Assembly: GCA_945913015.1 (NCBI GenBank)
Contig: CAMECH010000018.1
Span: 1-50,233, forward strand
Source of the DNA: an uncultured Bacteroides sp.
Lineage (GTDB): Bacteria; Bacillota; Clostridia; Lachnospirales; Lachnospiraceae
Direction: 5' to 3'
Length of the DNA stretch: 50,233 bases
The notes under the pieces are model-generated. The model was not told where the DNA came from. It saw nothing but the letters and a program-made list of their open reading frames with translations, and searched no databases. Position numbers and translations under genes: made by a program. Positions 8,890 through 18,300 of this stretch are shown here, piece after piece; position 1 is the first letter of the stretch; each line of letters opens with the position of its first letter.

Positions 8890-10578
8890 TTATTTCAGAT
8901 TAATGCTGCCAAGCCATATTTCCTTAACTTTACCTATCTCGCCCGAAATTTCGTTATTCACCGAAACAGAATAAAGAATTCCTTCATGTACATAATAAAG
9001 CTTTCTTCCGCTTACTACCGACTGTATCAGTGTATTTGGGGACACACCGTTCTTTATCAGCACAGGCTCCTTCTTATCCGGCTGCACGTAGTAAAGATTC
9101 TCCCCTGCTATGCATGTAAAAGCCTCCTGCGTTCCCATAACCTCTTTGACAGTTCTTCCGGCTACGCCGCTTAAGATTACATCTTTGTTAAATGAATCAT
9201 TTTTTCCATGAAGTACCCTGATAAGCTCTCCTGACTCGCCTGCATAATAAAATCCCGATTTATCTTCATCATAAAAGAAGTCACTTACGGTAAGAATCCC
9301 GTCTATTCTTTCTTTTCTTCTTGTGCCGTCATCCTCAACATTATCCTTTACCGGAATGTCCGTAATTCTTACAATCCCTTCTCTTGAGATTGTATATGCA
9401 CATCCGTATCCGCTCTCATAAATGATATTTTCCGCAAGGCCGTCACCGGCAAACAGAAATTTCTTTTTAATTTTTTTCACATCAGACATATCCAGTTTAA
9501 TAAACTCATTATCAACTGTTCCGTATATAAATGAACTCATCTTTTTATCCTGAATACACCCATTATCATGAGAATATACGCTTACGCCTGTCTGCGCATA
9601 TATCTGACGCACATTTTCCGCGAGCTTTACAAAACCTTCGGCACCCGGTTCGCCATAACACAGCGCTCCGTCTGTTGTAAGCCATACACCGTATTTTCCG
9701 GTAAGCAGAAATTCACTGATATTTTCCGAATGTACAACCGAGCGTTCTTCTGAAATATCTGCAGAATTCAGCGAAATTGCATGTACAGCTCCCTCATTCA
9801 TATATTCTGTATCGGTAAACACAAGTATTCCGTCATCCGAAATATTATAAAGCGTTTTTTCATTCTTATCACTCGCTGCAACATATGGCTGTCCTCCCTT
9901 CTTCCATGCGTAAACCGTATATATGCCTTCACTAAGCGCATTGCCGTTAACGGCTGCACTTCCGCTTTCTCCGATTGTCCCTTCACTGTATGCTGCATTT
10001 CCCGATACTAATACTTTTTCTCCTTTATACTCTACTGCCGCAAAGTATTTTCCATTGTCTGAGCACATTGATGAGATTACACTGTTCTTATCAACCCCAT
10101 TCGGAATCTCCCATGAAAATGCTTTCGTCTGCGCACTGTTATATACGATATCATCTTTTTTACAGAGAGCATCATTTGCAACTGTCCCCTTATAAATGTA
10201 GCTTCCGTCACTGACATATATCTGCATATTTTGGGCTGCCGTCATTTTCACCCCGGTCAATACTGCCACAACGGCCAGAATTATCACTGTTGCAAATACT
10301 GCAATCAGCTTCCTGTGCTTTACTGCAAACCTTACAAATATATTTGCATTGGATGCCATCGCCTTTTTATAGTCCGTATTAGCTATTTCAACAGCAATAC
10401 GCCGTATATCCTCTTTATTCCTCTGCTTTTTTGCTTCCTCTGCATTTTTTAATTTTTCCCGCTCTTCCCACTCACGTTTTCTTTTCTCATAGTCTGATGC
10501 ATTTACAAGAATTGCCGGTGAATCGCATTTCGGGCAGGATGTTCCTTGAAATTCATTACCGCATTTTGAACAAATCAT
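8890..10578 (-). CDS. Zinc-ribbon membrane protein with large extracellular beta domain
   Basis: A 562-residue protein I cannot assign to a named function. The N-terminus is a four-Cys zinc ribbon (C-x2-C about 3-6, C-x2-C about 15-18). A highly charged helical stretch (about 30-75) follows, then one transmembrane helix (about 93-110). The remaining 450 residues lie outside the cell and read as repeated short beta strands with Tyr/Gly/Asp turns, like a beta-propeller of the DUF5050/WD-like kind. The ATG has AAGGG upstream. It lies between glyQS (with a terminator) and dacF on the same strand, so dacF may be co-transcribed with it. A role in envelope sensing or anchoring is only a guess. Confidence 0.7.
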   Translation of the reverse strand: MICSKCGNEFQGTSCPKCDSPAILVNASDYEKRKREWEEREKLKNAEEAKKQRNKEDIRRIAVEIANTDYKKAMASNANIFVRFAVKHRKLIAVFATVIILAVVAVLTGVKMTAAQNMQIYVSDGSYIYKGTVANDALCKKDDIVYNSAQTKAFSWEIPNGVDKNSVISSMCSDNGKYFAAVEYKGEKVLVSGNAAYSEGTIGESGSAAVNGNALSEGIYTVYAWKKGGQPYVAASDKNEKTLYNISDDGILVFTDTEYMNEGAVHAISLNSADISEERSVVHSENISEFLLTGKYGVWLTTDGALCYGEPGAEGFVKLAENVRQIYAQTGVSVYSHDNGCIQDKKMSSFIYGTVDNEFIKLDMSDVKKIKKKFLFAGDGLAENIIYESGYGCAYTISREGIVRITDIPVKDNVEDDGTRRKERIDGILTVSDFFYDEDKSGFYYAGESGELIRVLHGKNDSFNKDVILSGVAGRTVKEVMGTQEAFTCIAGENLYYVQPDKKEPVLIKNGVSPNTLIQSVVSGRKLYYVHEGILYSVSVNNEISGEIGKVKEIWLGSINLK

Positions 10579-10593
10579 TATATCACCCTTATC

Positions 10594-10623
10594 AAAAACG
10601 GCGCAAACATCTGCCTGCGCCGT
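10594..10623 (-). terminator. Intrinsic terminator after glyQS
   Basis: On the minus strand, ACGGCGCA pairs with TGCGCCGT across a short loop and runs into a T stretch. It lies 15-45 bp past the glyQS stop and just upstream of the zinc-ribbon membrane-protein gene. Confidence 0.75.
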
Positions 10624-10638
10624 ATAGTTTTTCTTTAA

Positions 10639-12027
10639 TTAGAATGTGAATTTATCTTCAAAATATGCTTTCAAATCTTCAATTTTAACTCTTTCCTGTT
10701 CCATTGTATCTCTGTCGCGAACAGTAACAGCGCCGTCATTTTCAGACTCAAAATCGTATGTGATACAGAACGGTGTACCTATCTCATCCTGTCTTCTGTA
10801 TCTCTTACCTATGTTACCACGGTCATCAAACTCGCAGTTATACTTCTTTGAAAGTTCAGCATAAATCTTTTCCGCACCTTCGTTAAGCTTCTTTGAAAGC
10901 GGAAGAATACCAATCTTTACAGGTGCAAGTGCCGGATGGAAATGAAGAACTGTTCTCACATCACCCTCTCCAATCTCCTCTTCGTCATATGCGGAGCAAA
11001 GGAATGCAAGTGTCACACGATCCGCACCAAGTGATGGCTCAATTACATAAGGAATGTACTTTTCCTTTGACTCATCATCAAAGTATGACATATCCTCACC
11101 TGAAACATTCTGATGCTGTGTAAGGTCATAATCGGTACGGTCCGCAATACCCCAAAGTTCACCCCAGCCAAATGGGAACAAAAACTCAATATCAGTAGTT
11201 CCCTTGCTGTAGAAGCAGAGTTCCTCAGGAGAATGGTCTCTCGCACGCATTTCCTCATCCTTCATTCCGAGTGACTTAAGCCAGTTTATGCAGTATGACC
11301 TCCAGTAATTAAACCACTCAAGGTCTGTGCCCGGCTTACAGAAGAATTCAAGCTCCATCTGCTCAAACTCACGTGTACGGAATGTGAAGTTACCCGGTGT
11401 AATCTCATTACGGAATGACTTTCCAATCTGTCCGATTCCAAACGGTACCTTCTTTCTTGATGTTCTCTGAACATTTTTAAAGTTTACAAAAATCCCCTGT
11501 GCTGTCTCAGGACGGAGATATACTGTATTCTTGGCATCCTCTGTCACGCCCTGGAATGTCTTGAACATAAGGTTAAACTGGCGGATATCCGTAAAGTTAT
11601 GCTTTCCGCATGAAGGACAGACAATCTGCTTTTCCTCGATAAAATCCTTCATCTGTTCCTGTGTCCATCCGTCAACAGAGCCCTCAAGCTCATAATTGTT
11701 CTCGTCAGCCCAGTCCTCGATAAGCTTATCTGCCCTGAATCTCTCATGACATTCCTTGCAGTCCATAAGAGGATCAGAGAACCCGCCAAGATGTCCTGAA
11801 GCCACCCATGTCTGCGGATTCATAAGAATTGCACAGTCAACACCGACATTATACGGACTTTCCATTACAAACTTCTGCCACCATGCCTTCTTTACATTGT
11901 TCTTAAGCTCAACTCCAAGATTACCGTAGTCCCATGTATTGGCAAGGCCTCCGTAAATCTCTGAGCCCGGATATACAAAACCTCTCGCCTTTGCAAGTGC
12001 AACAATTTTATCCATTGTCTTTTCCAT
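10639..12027 (-). CDS. glyQS: Glycyl-tRNA synthetase, single-chain class II type
   Basis: A 462-residue homodimeric alpha2-type glycine--tRNA ligase. It charges tRNA-Gly in the cytosol. Class II motifs are visible: motif 1 region ([18 protein letters not shown]), motif 2 ([21 protein letters not shown]) and motif 3 ([13 protein letters not shown]), plus two Cys pairs of the zinc-binding insertion ([10 protein letters not shown] and IVCPSCGKH). I start at the ATG coding for MEKTMDK because GTGAGG sits 9 bases upstream; a start five codons earlier would consume that site. A well-formed promoter lies upstream and a terminator downstream, so it is probably monocistronic. No T-box leader is recognisable. 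Confidence 0.95.
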   Translation of the reverse strand: MEKTMDKIVALAKARGFVYPGSEIYGGLANTWDYGNLGVELKNNVKKAWWQKFVMESPYNVGVDCAILMNPQTWVASGHLGGFSDPLMDCKECHERFRADKLIEDWADENNYELEGSVDGWTQEQMKDFIEEKQIVCPSCGKHNFTDIRQFNLMFKTFQGVTEDAKNTVYLRPETAQGIFVNFKNVQRTSRKKVPFGIGQIGKSFRNEITPGNFTFRTREFEQMELEFFCKPGTDLEWFNYWRSYCINWLKSLGMKDEEMRARDHSPEELCFYSKGTTDIEFLFPFGWGELWGIADRTDYDLTQHQNVSGEDMSYFDDESKEKYIPYVIEPSLGADRVTLAFLCSAYDEEEIGEGDVRTVLHFHPALAPVKIGILPLSKKLNEGAEKIYAELSKKYNCEFDDRGNIGKRYRRQDEIGTPFCITYDFESENDGAVTVRDRDTMEQERVKIEDLKAYFEDKFTF

Positions 12028-12106
12028 AATTAATATCCTCACTTTATTTTAATTTCCTCAGGCAATTGCGAAATGCCTGTTTTAATTTCATAAATATACC
12101 TGAACC

Positions 12107-12135
12107 ATTTTACCCTATTTCTTTGTTTATGGCAA
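12107..12135 (-). promoter_or_regulatory. Sigma-A promoter of glyQS
   Basis: Minus strand TTGCCA, 17-bp spacer, TAAAAT, about 80 bp upstream of the glyQS start. The leader contains a small hairpin (CAGGCA with TGCCTG) but nothing resembling the conserved T-box sequence. Confidence 0.65.
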
Positions 12136-12144
12136 CCCCAAACG

Positions 12145-12173
12145 TTGCAAACAGATTACTCGTATGCTAAGAT
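12145..12173 (+). promoter_or_regulatory. Sigma-A promoter of the AP2/HNH-like gene
   Basis: TTGCAA, 17-bp spacer, TAAGAT, ending 33 bp before the ATG. It is back to back with the glyQS promoter, only about 10 bp apart, so the two may interfere. Confidence 0.65.
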
Positions 12174-12206
12174 TTATATATTATACGAAAAACCGAGGGA
12201 GAAAAC

Positions 12207-13028
12207 ATGAGTAACGCACCCGGCGTATTTACAACGCAGAAGAAAGACGGAACCGAATACTACCGCGTTTCAATAACATACCGCAATAAACACATAAGCC
12301 TTGGAAGCTACGACAGCAAAGACACTGCATCCAAAGCTTATATTGTTGCGGACGAAATATTACATGGTCACGAACAGACACATCTTGAACCTAAAGTTGT
12401 AAATCACCTGCATCCCGATATACATTATCCGGATAACTGCCCTCTCTCCTACGAAAAATGGGTTATCCTTGTCAATTTCAGGGATAACGGAATATATTTT
12501 AAAACTCCTATATATATCTTCAAAAAGTTTTTCCTGTATTTTCTGTCTCCGGAACGTGTTCTTAAATTTGATGTTGATGACCTTTTCTACTATTCAAATC
12601 ATAAGATAATGTCCCGCAACGGATATTTATTTGTAAATGATTACGGCATGCAGGTAAATATACTTACACACTATGGAATAAAAAGCCATGCGGTATGCGG
12701 ACGCGATTATATATTTATAAACGGCGACCACAACGACTTCCGCTATGGAAATATCACAATAATCAACCGCTACTACGGCGTTCAGACCGTTACAGTCAAA
12801 GGACGTACTGCCTATAAAGTAAAAATACATATTAATGGCGACTACGTCGTCGGCACATATTATACCGAAAACGAAGCCGCCATTGCTTATAATAAGGCTG
12901 TGGATATACTTGCTTCAAAAGGAATTGTCCGCAACTATCCGACAAACTATATTGAAGACATCTCCCAAATCGAATACGCAAAATTATATAACAGCGTAAG
13001 GATTTCAAAAAAACTCAGAGATATATAG
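12207..13028 (+). CDS. AP2-like DNA-binding protein with degenerate HNH core
   Basis: A 273-residue protein with two AP2/ERF-like three-strand-plus-helix modules. The first is at about 5-53 (GVF...YYRVSI...LGSYDSKDTASKAY) and the second at about 188-250 (YYGVQTVTVKGRTAYKV, then TYYTENEAAIAYNKA). Immediately before the second module, residues 168-187 (DYIFINGDHNDFRYGNITII) line up with the HNH_3 homing-endonuclease core, in which a HiNGd..dNR..NL pattern is normal, but the key His is Phe (F170) and NR is FR. The central 75-150 region is unassigned. It has GGGAG and a clear promoter upstream. Seen: AP2 modules and a damaged nuclease signature. Inferred: a former HNH/AP2 homing endonuclease now acting as a DNA-binding protein. 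No adjacent mobile DNA. Confidence 0.7.
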   Translation: MSNAPGVFTTQKKDGTEYYRVSITYRNKHISLGSYDSKDTASKAYIVADEILHGHEQTHLEPKVVNHLHPDIHYPDNCPLSYEKWVILVNFRDNGIYFKTPIYIFKKFFLYFLSPERVLKFDVDDLFYYSNHKIMSRNGYLFVNDYGMQVNILTHYGIKSHAVCGRDYIFINGDHNDFRYGNITIINRYYGVQTVTVKGRTAYKVKIHINGDYVVGTYYTENEAAIAYNKAVDILASKGIVRNYPTNYIEDISQIEYAKLYNSVRISKKLRDI

Positions 13029-13031
13029 AAC

Positions 13032-13808
13032 TTATCTTGCTTTATCCATCTTTGAAATAGATACATCCAAATCGGCAAGCGCTGCCTTTATGTGCTTATT
13101 AACATCTGATGAACGTGCGCTTAAGTTACGTACTTCACCTGCTACAACAGCAAATCCGCGTCCGGCTTCACCTGCTCTTGCCGCCTCTATTGATGCATTA
13201 AGTGAAAGAATATTCTGTCTGTTCTCAATTGAATCCAGATCCTTTGAATACTCTTCAACTTTTTTAATAAGCTCCATTGAACTATTGATTTCACTGTTCA
13301 TAGTGTCAATAAGATTCTGATTCTTTTTCTTTGTATATTCAAAATTAACAAGCATGTTTACTACTTTACCAAGCAGGTCGGCTGATGCCCTGATGCCTTC
13401 TTCTGTACGTATAGGCACCTTCCTCAAAGCTGCTATGTATTCATCCGGATCAATATCCAGTTCTACTGCCATATCACGGAACTTTTCCTCATCAGGCTCT
13501 TCCGGAAGAACCTGTCCGCCTATAATTTTGCCCATGTACTGACCGTCAACAATTATATCCTGTGAAAAATCCATAAGTCCGGCATGGCAATAATATGTAC
13601 CTGTGCATTCATTATCACACTTAATACATCTTCTGCAGCCTTCTTTTGACCCTCTCGTGTACTTAATGCAAAAATCCGTAAAACCAATTTCGCTTGACAT
13701 ATACTTACCATCGCTGTCAACCGCTACCGTTGCAAGTCCCGTAGCCTTTGACCATACACGCATAATCTCGTCAAGCAATGACAAATCAAAGAAATCTGCT
13801 ATCTTCAT
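13032..13808 (-). CDS. Soluble mini-chemoreceptor with PocR sensory domain
   Basis: A 258-residue cytosolic protein. Residues about 3-150 form a PocR-type ligand-binding domain with several Cys residues (C-x2-C-x2-C within [13 protein letters not shown]) and the motif [13 protein letters not shown]. The rest is a short chemoreceptor hairpin with an intact tip ([20 protein letters not shown]) and only about 45 residues on each side, much shorter than a normal MCP. There is no membrane segment or HAMP. The ATG coding for MKIADFF is chosen because GGAGG sits 9 bases upstream. PocR domains in other proteins sense small organic ligands such as propanediol; the ligand here is unknown. It could tune CheA arrays from the cytosol. 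It ends 3 bp from the converging AP2/HNH gene. Confidence 0.85.
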   Translation of the reverse strand: MKIADFFDLSLLDEIMRVWSKATGLATVAVDSDGKYMSSEIGFTDFCIKYTRGSKEGCRRCIKCDNECTGTYYCHAGLMDFSQDIIVDGQYMGKIIGGQVLPEEPDEEKFRDMAVELDIDPDEYIAALRKVPIRTEEGIRASADLLGKVVNMLVNFEYTKKKNQNLIDTMNSEINSSMELIKKVEEYSKDLDSIENRQNILSLNASIEAARAGEAGRGFAVVAGEVRNLSARSSDVNKHIKAALADLDVSISKMDKAR

Positions 13809-13846
13809 CCCCATATACCTCCGCACAATTTATAACTTTATTTGTT

Positions 13847-13876
13847 ATTATACAACTTATCAGGATTAAAGTCCAA
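13847..13876 (-). promoter_or_regulatory. Sigma-A promoter of the PocR-MCP gene
   Basis: Minus strand TTGGAC, 18-bp spacer, TATAAT, about 40 bp upstream of the start codon. Confidence 0.6.
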
Positions 13877-13951
13877 TATTTTATGAGCATTTAAAGCAAA
13901 TTGCACAACAAACACATGTATTATATTATTTTATTATATAGAAATAAACAC

Positions 13952-13980
13952 TTGACTATTTTTTAATAAAAGTGTATTAT
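13952..13980 (+). promoter_or_regulatory. Sigma-A promoter of tRNA-Pro
   Basis: TTGACT, 17-bp spacer, TATTAT, with the -10 ending 47 bp before the mature tRNA 5' end. Strong and AT-rich, as expected for a stable RNA gene. Confidence 0.7.
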
Positions 13981-14027
13981 TCTAATGTTGCAGTCGTTGC
14001 AATTATCAATTTATAAATTCAGCTTTA

Positions 14028-14101
14028 CGAAGCGTGGCTCAGTTTGGTAGAGCGCTGCGTTCGGGACGCAGAGGTCGCGTGTTCGAATCACGTCGCTTCG
14101 A
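14028..14101 (+). tRNA. tRNA-Pro (anticodon CGG)
   Basis: A 74-nt cloverleaf. The acceptor stem CGAAGCG/CGCTTCG is fully paired with discriminator A. The anticodon stem CTGCG/CGCAG encloses loop TTCGGGA, giving anticodon CGG, which reads the proline codon CCG. The T arm has GTTCGAATC. CCA is not encoded. A single-gene unit with its own promoter and a strong terminator behind it. Confidence 0.95.
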
Positions 14102-14104
14102 CTA

Positions 14105-14154
14105 AAAATAAACTGCACTACTTATCTTTTAATTTAAGTAGTGCAGTTTATTTT
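14105..14154. terminator. Bidirectional terminator between tRNA-Pro and the GGDEF gene
   Basis: A 16-bp perfect stem (14109-14124 with 14135-14150) with a 10-nt loop, extended by A/T pairs to about 20 bp. A-rich and T-rich flanks let it work for the tRNA on the plus strand and the converging cyclase gene on the minus strand, whose last codons lie just inside it. Confidence 0.85.
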
Positions 14155-15205
14155 ATATTTCCATATCTTTATTAACAACTATATTCTTGCCGCTATGCTT
14201 ACCTGAGTACATTCTTTTGTCTGCCCTTGCAATTGTTTCATCAACCGTCTCACCGGATACATACTCGGTAATTCCAATAGTAATTGTAAAAGCTATCTTT
14301 TTACCGAAAATCTCAAGCATCCTGTTCTCAACATCCAGCCTGATTTTCTCTGCAATACGGCTTCCTTCATCTATATCCGCACAGTCAATAAGAAATACAA
14401 ACTCCTCTCCGCCCCAACGGCACACGTGGTCGTCAGGTTTTATATCAGCCCTTATAATTCTCGCAGTTTCGGCAATTACGGCATCTCCAACATCATGCCC
14501 GTAGGAATCGTTCACATTTTTAAAATCATCTATATCACACATTCCGATACAAAACTGATTACCCGATACCGCACATACATCAAGAAACGGCTTTATTCCG
14601 CGTCTGTTAAACAAGCCCGTAAGTGTATCAAGCTTTGCCATCTTCCCCAGCTTTTCATTCATATCTTTGAGTGCATCATGATTAGAGTTTAGTTCCTGTA
14701 AAAAAATAACAGAAAATCCCAACAGCATTCCGATTGCGCACACAGCATTAAAGCTATATGTAAGTTCACGCACAAGCGGATTAATGTTGGTATAAACAGG
14801 ACCAAACGAATCTGAAAAGGTCTGGCAGCTTATAAAAATTACCATATCAAGCACTCCAAGCAGAAATGGTACTTTTATATTATGCTTATCTTCATTAATA
14901 AAATATTCCATATAGAATCCAACAGGAACAAGCGCAACCATATACAACGTAAATCCAAATGTCCATCCGATACATACTGCCGCCATGTATGAATGCAGTA
15001 TTATCTCGAGATACGCAAAAAAGAATACATAGTTATAGTACTCCTTTTCTATAAGATACAGACATATAAGATACGCAATTATGCTGAATATGTTGTAAAT
15101 CATCATCGGCTTTATGCCAAGACAGAGCATTTCAACAAAAATCATACAATGAATTACAATTATCAGGCTGATTACCAGCTTAAAAATTTTCTTAGATGTA
15201 TACAT
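14153..15205 (-). CDS. Membrane diguanylate cyclase (GGDEF domain)
   Basis: A 350-residue protein with six predicted transmembrane helices in residues about 8-185, followed by a GGDEF domain. The signature is GGEEF (CRWGGEEFVFLID), preceded by DTLTGLFNRRG and DIDDFKNVND, so c-di-GMP synthesis from two GTP is expected. The inhibitory RxxD site is altered (the aligned residues are Lys-Pro-Asp-Asp), so product inhibition may be weak. The membrane region has no named sensor motif that I recognise; it resembles small integral sensors such as MHYT/MASE types only in layout. The ATG coding for MYTSKK is chosen because GAGGGG lies just upstream; the longer reading would start inside that site. Likely controls motility or surface attachment. 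It carries the same upstream palindrome as dacF. Confidence 0.9.
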   Translation of the reverse strand: MYTSKKIFKLVISLIIVIHCMIFVEMLCLGIKPMMIYNIFSIIAYLICLYLIEKEYYNYVFFFAYLEIILHSYMAAVCIGWTFGFTLYMVALVPVGFYMEYFINEDKHNIKVPFLLGVLDMVIFISCQTFSDSFGPVYTNINPLVRELTYSFNAVCAIGMLLGFSVIFLQELNSNHDALKDMNEKLGKMAKLDTLTGLFNRRGIKPFLDVCAVSGNQFCIGMCDIDDFKNVNDSYGHDVGDAVIAETARIIRADIKPDDHVCRWGGEEFVFLIDCADIDEGSRIAEKIRLDVENRMLEIFGKKIAFTITIGITEYVSGETVDETIARADKRMYSGKHSGKNIVVNKDMEI

Positions 15206-15241
15206 ATATCCCCTCAATAAAATCCCTAATTAATATTATGC

Positions 15242-15255
15242 TACATACTAGTATA
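15242..15255 (-). promoter_or_regulatory. Palindromic motif upstream of the GGDEF gene, shared with dacF
   Basis: The 14-bp TATACTAGTATGTA (minus strand) is present here about 37 bp upstream of the cyclase start and again at 8841-8854 upstream of dacF. Its centre, ATACTAGTAT, is a perfect 10-bp palindrome. The sequence could include a -10 hexamer (TATACT) overlapping an operator. The binding protein is unknown. Confidence 0.4.
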
Positions 15256-15291
15256 ACGTATCATATAATCAGATTTTTTTCAACACTTTAA

Positions 15292-15343
15292 TAAAAAAAG
15301 AAGACTCTGCTTACAGTTTATTAATCTGAGCGCAGAATCTTCT
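15292..15343 (-). terminator. Intrinsic terminator after the pectate lyase gene
   Basis: On the minus strand, AGAAGATTCTGC pairs with GCAGAGTCTTCT (one G-U), followed by seven Ts. It lies about 45 bp past the stop codon. Confidence 0.85.
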
Positions 15344-15387
15344 CTTTAATTAAAAATTATTCTTTTTATAATATCCGTTTTCTAAAA

Positions 15388-18300
15388 TTACTTTGCTTTT
15401 TTCTTTTTTATTAACACTAATGCAATAACTGCTACAACTATTGCCGCTGCAACGGCGATTATAACATAAACTAAAGCACTGCCGCCCTTAGCCGCCGTCA
15501 AATCTCCCGCCTGCGGTATATCACGTGATACATTGAACTGTGCAAGAATCTTATCCATCGAATATTCTGCATTATCAAGTCTGGCTCCCATTGTCTTCGG
15601 TGCTTTGTCTGTCAGTTCAAGAAGACCATTCATTTTAAGCGTTCCGTCTTCGTTTCGACCAGGATTTTTACCTGTTTTCAGATTCTTAAACCAGTCTTCA
15701 TTTGCAGTACTTCCCTTCTTTTCAGGTGCATTTGCCTTCGCAGCCTCCGTCCAGAAAGCATTTTTTGTCATGTCCAGATCAGCCTGACCTGACAGTTTTA
15801 ACTGCTCAACCACATCTGTATACATATCCTTATATGATACAATTCCCTCAGCCTTAAATGCAGTTGTAATACCATTGTTGGAGTACAGCGCAACATTATA
15901 AGACTTGTTATTGTAAGAAGTACAGTTGTAAACCTCTATATCAGGGCATGAGTTAGAATCAATACCCTTTGCCTTGTTGTCATATGACAGACAGTTTTTG
16001 AGAACATGATGTCCTGACAGTGCAGAACCACCCATCTTAAATCCGTTACCGTTACCTGCCTCTGAACCGTTTGCCAGATATCCGTTCTTAAACGCAACTG
16101 AATTTATTACAGTAACCGCACCGATTGAACCTGTGGCAGTCTTTGCAAAGCAGTCCCATCCGTCATCGGCATTGTTATATGCAACGCATCCGTAGAATAC
16201 ATTGCCTTCACCTGTTGTAAGCTTTGCTGCAAAACCGTCGGCATCTTCCATTGCCGCATCACAGTTCTCATATGATGTACAGTTCAGAATCAGATTGTTT
16301 GCAGGCCATTTTTCAAACGGATCTGTTGACTGTCCGCTGACCTGAAGTCCTGTATTGCCGTTTTTGTATGTTTTAACAAGCTCAATTACGTTATTGCTTC
16401 CGGCAAGCTGTATTCCCTTCTGTGTATCAGCAGTGTTGGTTACGCATATTCCCTTGATGTACCAGTAGTCGCCCCAGAACTGGAAGCCTTTACCTGTCTT
16501 CATAAAGTCAAATACAACCGGATTCTTTGATTCTGAATCTGCAAGAAGGTATATTCTCTGCTCTGCAGTTCCGTCAATACCCTCTTCAACTTTAATTCCT
16601 TCTGTAAGCTCGTATGTACCGCCCTCACATATAATCTGCTGTCCTGCCTGTACATACTGAAGTGCCGTCTTAATATCAAGAGGGCTGTCCTTAGTACCTT
16701 TTCCGTCTGCTGTTCCGTCAGGTGCTACAATAATCTTTTCGCCCGGATTTCCGTATGCCCTATAAGTTACAGTTTTTTCGATTTTAACTGCCTCATAGGA
16801 ATCCATTTCCTTATTGTCGCCCGGCTTGTAATCTGCGTTTGGCGTAAACTCAGCGGTAAATTTATTTTCGCCCTTTGAAAGCTTGGCACTTGACACAATA
16901 TCCTGTCCTGCCACAACATCTACCGACTTAACAATAGTTTTGCTGCCCTGTTTGATAGTCAGCTTGCCATCTGCATTGGCAGAAAACGTAATGCTGTAAT
17001 TTTTGCTTCCCGAAGTTGACGGAGAAGAAATACGGTAGTTTGAAATCACCTTTTCAACAGGCTTTCCCTCATCAGGAGCATCCTTTGCAGGATCAGTTGT
17101 TGTAAACTTAATATCCTTAACGGTTACATTACATCCTCTGGCTGCCGCAAATCCTACATATACATAATCCTTGTCAATTACAAGCAGCTCATTACGTCCG
17201 TACAGTGTCTTTACGGTCTCATTGCCTGATGCATCCTTATAAATGACACGATAACCTGTATTGTCCATCTTTACCTTAAATGTATAGGACTCACCCTTCT
17301 TAATCTGAAGCTTTGTATCGAAAGCACCGCTATTCATCACAACCTGCCCTGTCTTCGGTGTTTCCGTTGTAGATGTCACACCTGAATAGAAACGGTATCC
17401 GATACCATCCTTAATACTCTTTACCGCACCGTCTTCATTGGTGTACTGAACCTTTGATGCAATAGCTGTTGCAGAGTTTGTATAATATGCGCAGGTATTG
17501 TCCCCATCCTTACCGATACTATCGCGGATTACAATACCAAAGCCCTCCTGTCCGTCAGGTGACGGATTCAGATAGTCAATTGTAAATGTACCTGATAATT
17601 CAAAATTTTCTTTCTTTGGGTCAATCTTAGTATAATAGTATGTAATTCCGTCATAAGGGTCGCTTGCATTAAACTTTCCACCCTTTTTATTGATGCTTCC
17701 GTCATCCTTAGATGTGCATGAATAAAGCTTCAGTCCGTCATAAATATTTCCTTCTGTACGGTTGGCTTCATCGCTTGTGGAAGTACCGAAACGTGTCGCA
17801 ATCCAGTCTCTTTCTGCCTCATTGCGGACTGTACATCCCTTTGCCTCACCTGCTTTTGATTCATCATTTCCACGTTTTGCAATGACCTTAAAGTCATACT
17901 TGCTTCCTTTTTTCAGTCCTGCTTTTGTCACTGAATTTTCAGCATCTTTTGAAGCAGTTACATTCTGAATAAGTTCATAATCGCCTGACTCTGATAACTT
18001 ACCGTAAACATCATAGCTTTCTGCCTCAGGAACCGCAGCCCATATAACCTTCATTGAGCCATTGCCGTCCGCTGTCATTGCACGCACTGAAGGAGTTGCA
18101 AGAGGAAGTACAAAAGATGTGCTGACTTCATTGGAAGTCTTTGTATCTTTTTCATCCTTTCGCATTGCCTCTGCCTTAAATGTATACTTTCCTGATGCAG
18201 CAGGTGTAAATTCCACCTTGCCTGACTCGCCCTGTGCTCCTACAACATTTTCCCCGGCCTTCTCACCTTTTTCATTGTACATTGTAACAGTCATCTGGTC

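Noticed and set aside
12028-12106. Possible T-box leader of glyQS
   Set aside because: Only a small hairpin is present; the conserved T-box sequence and specifier stem are missing.
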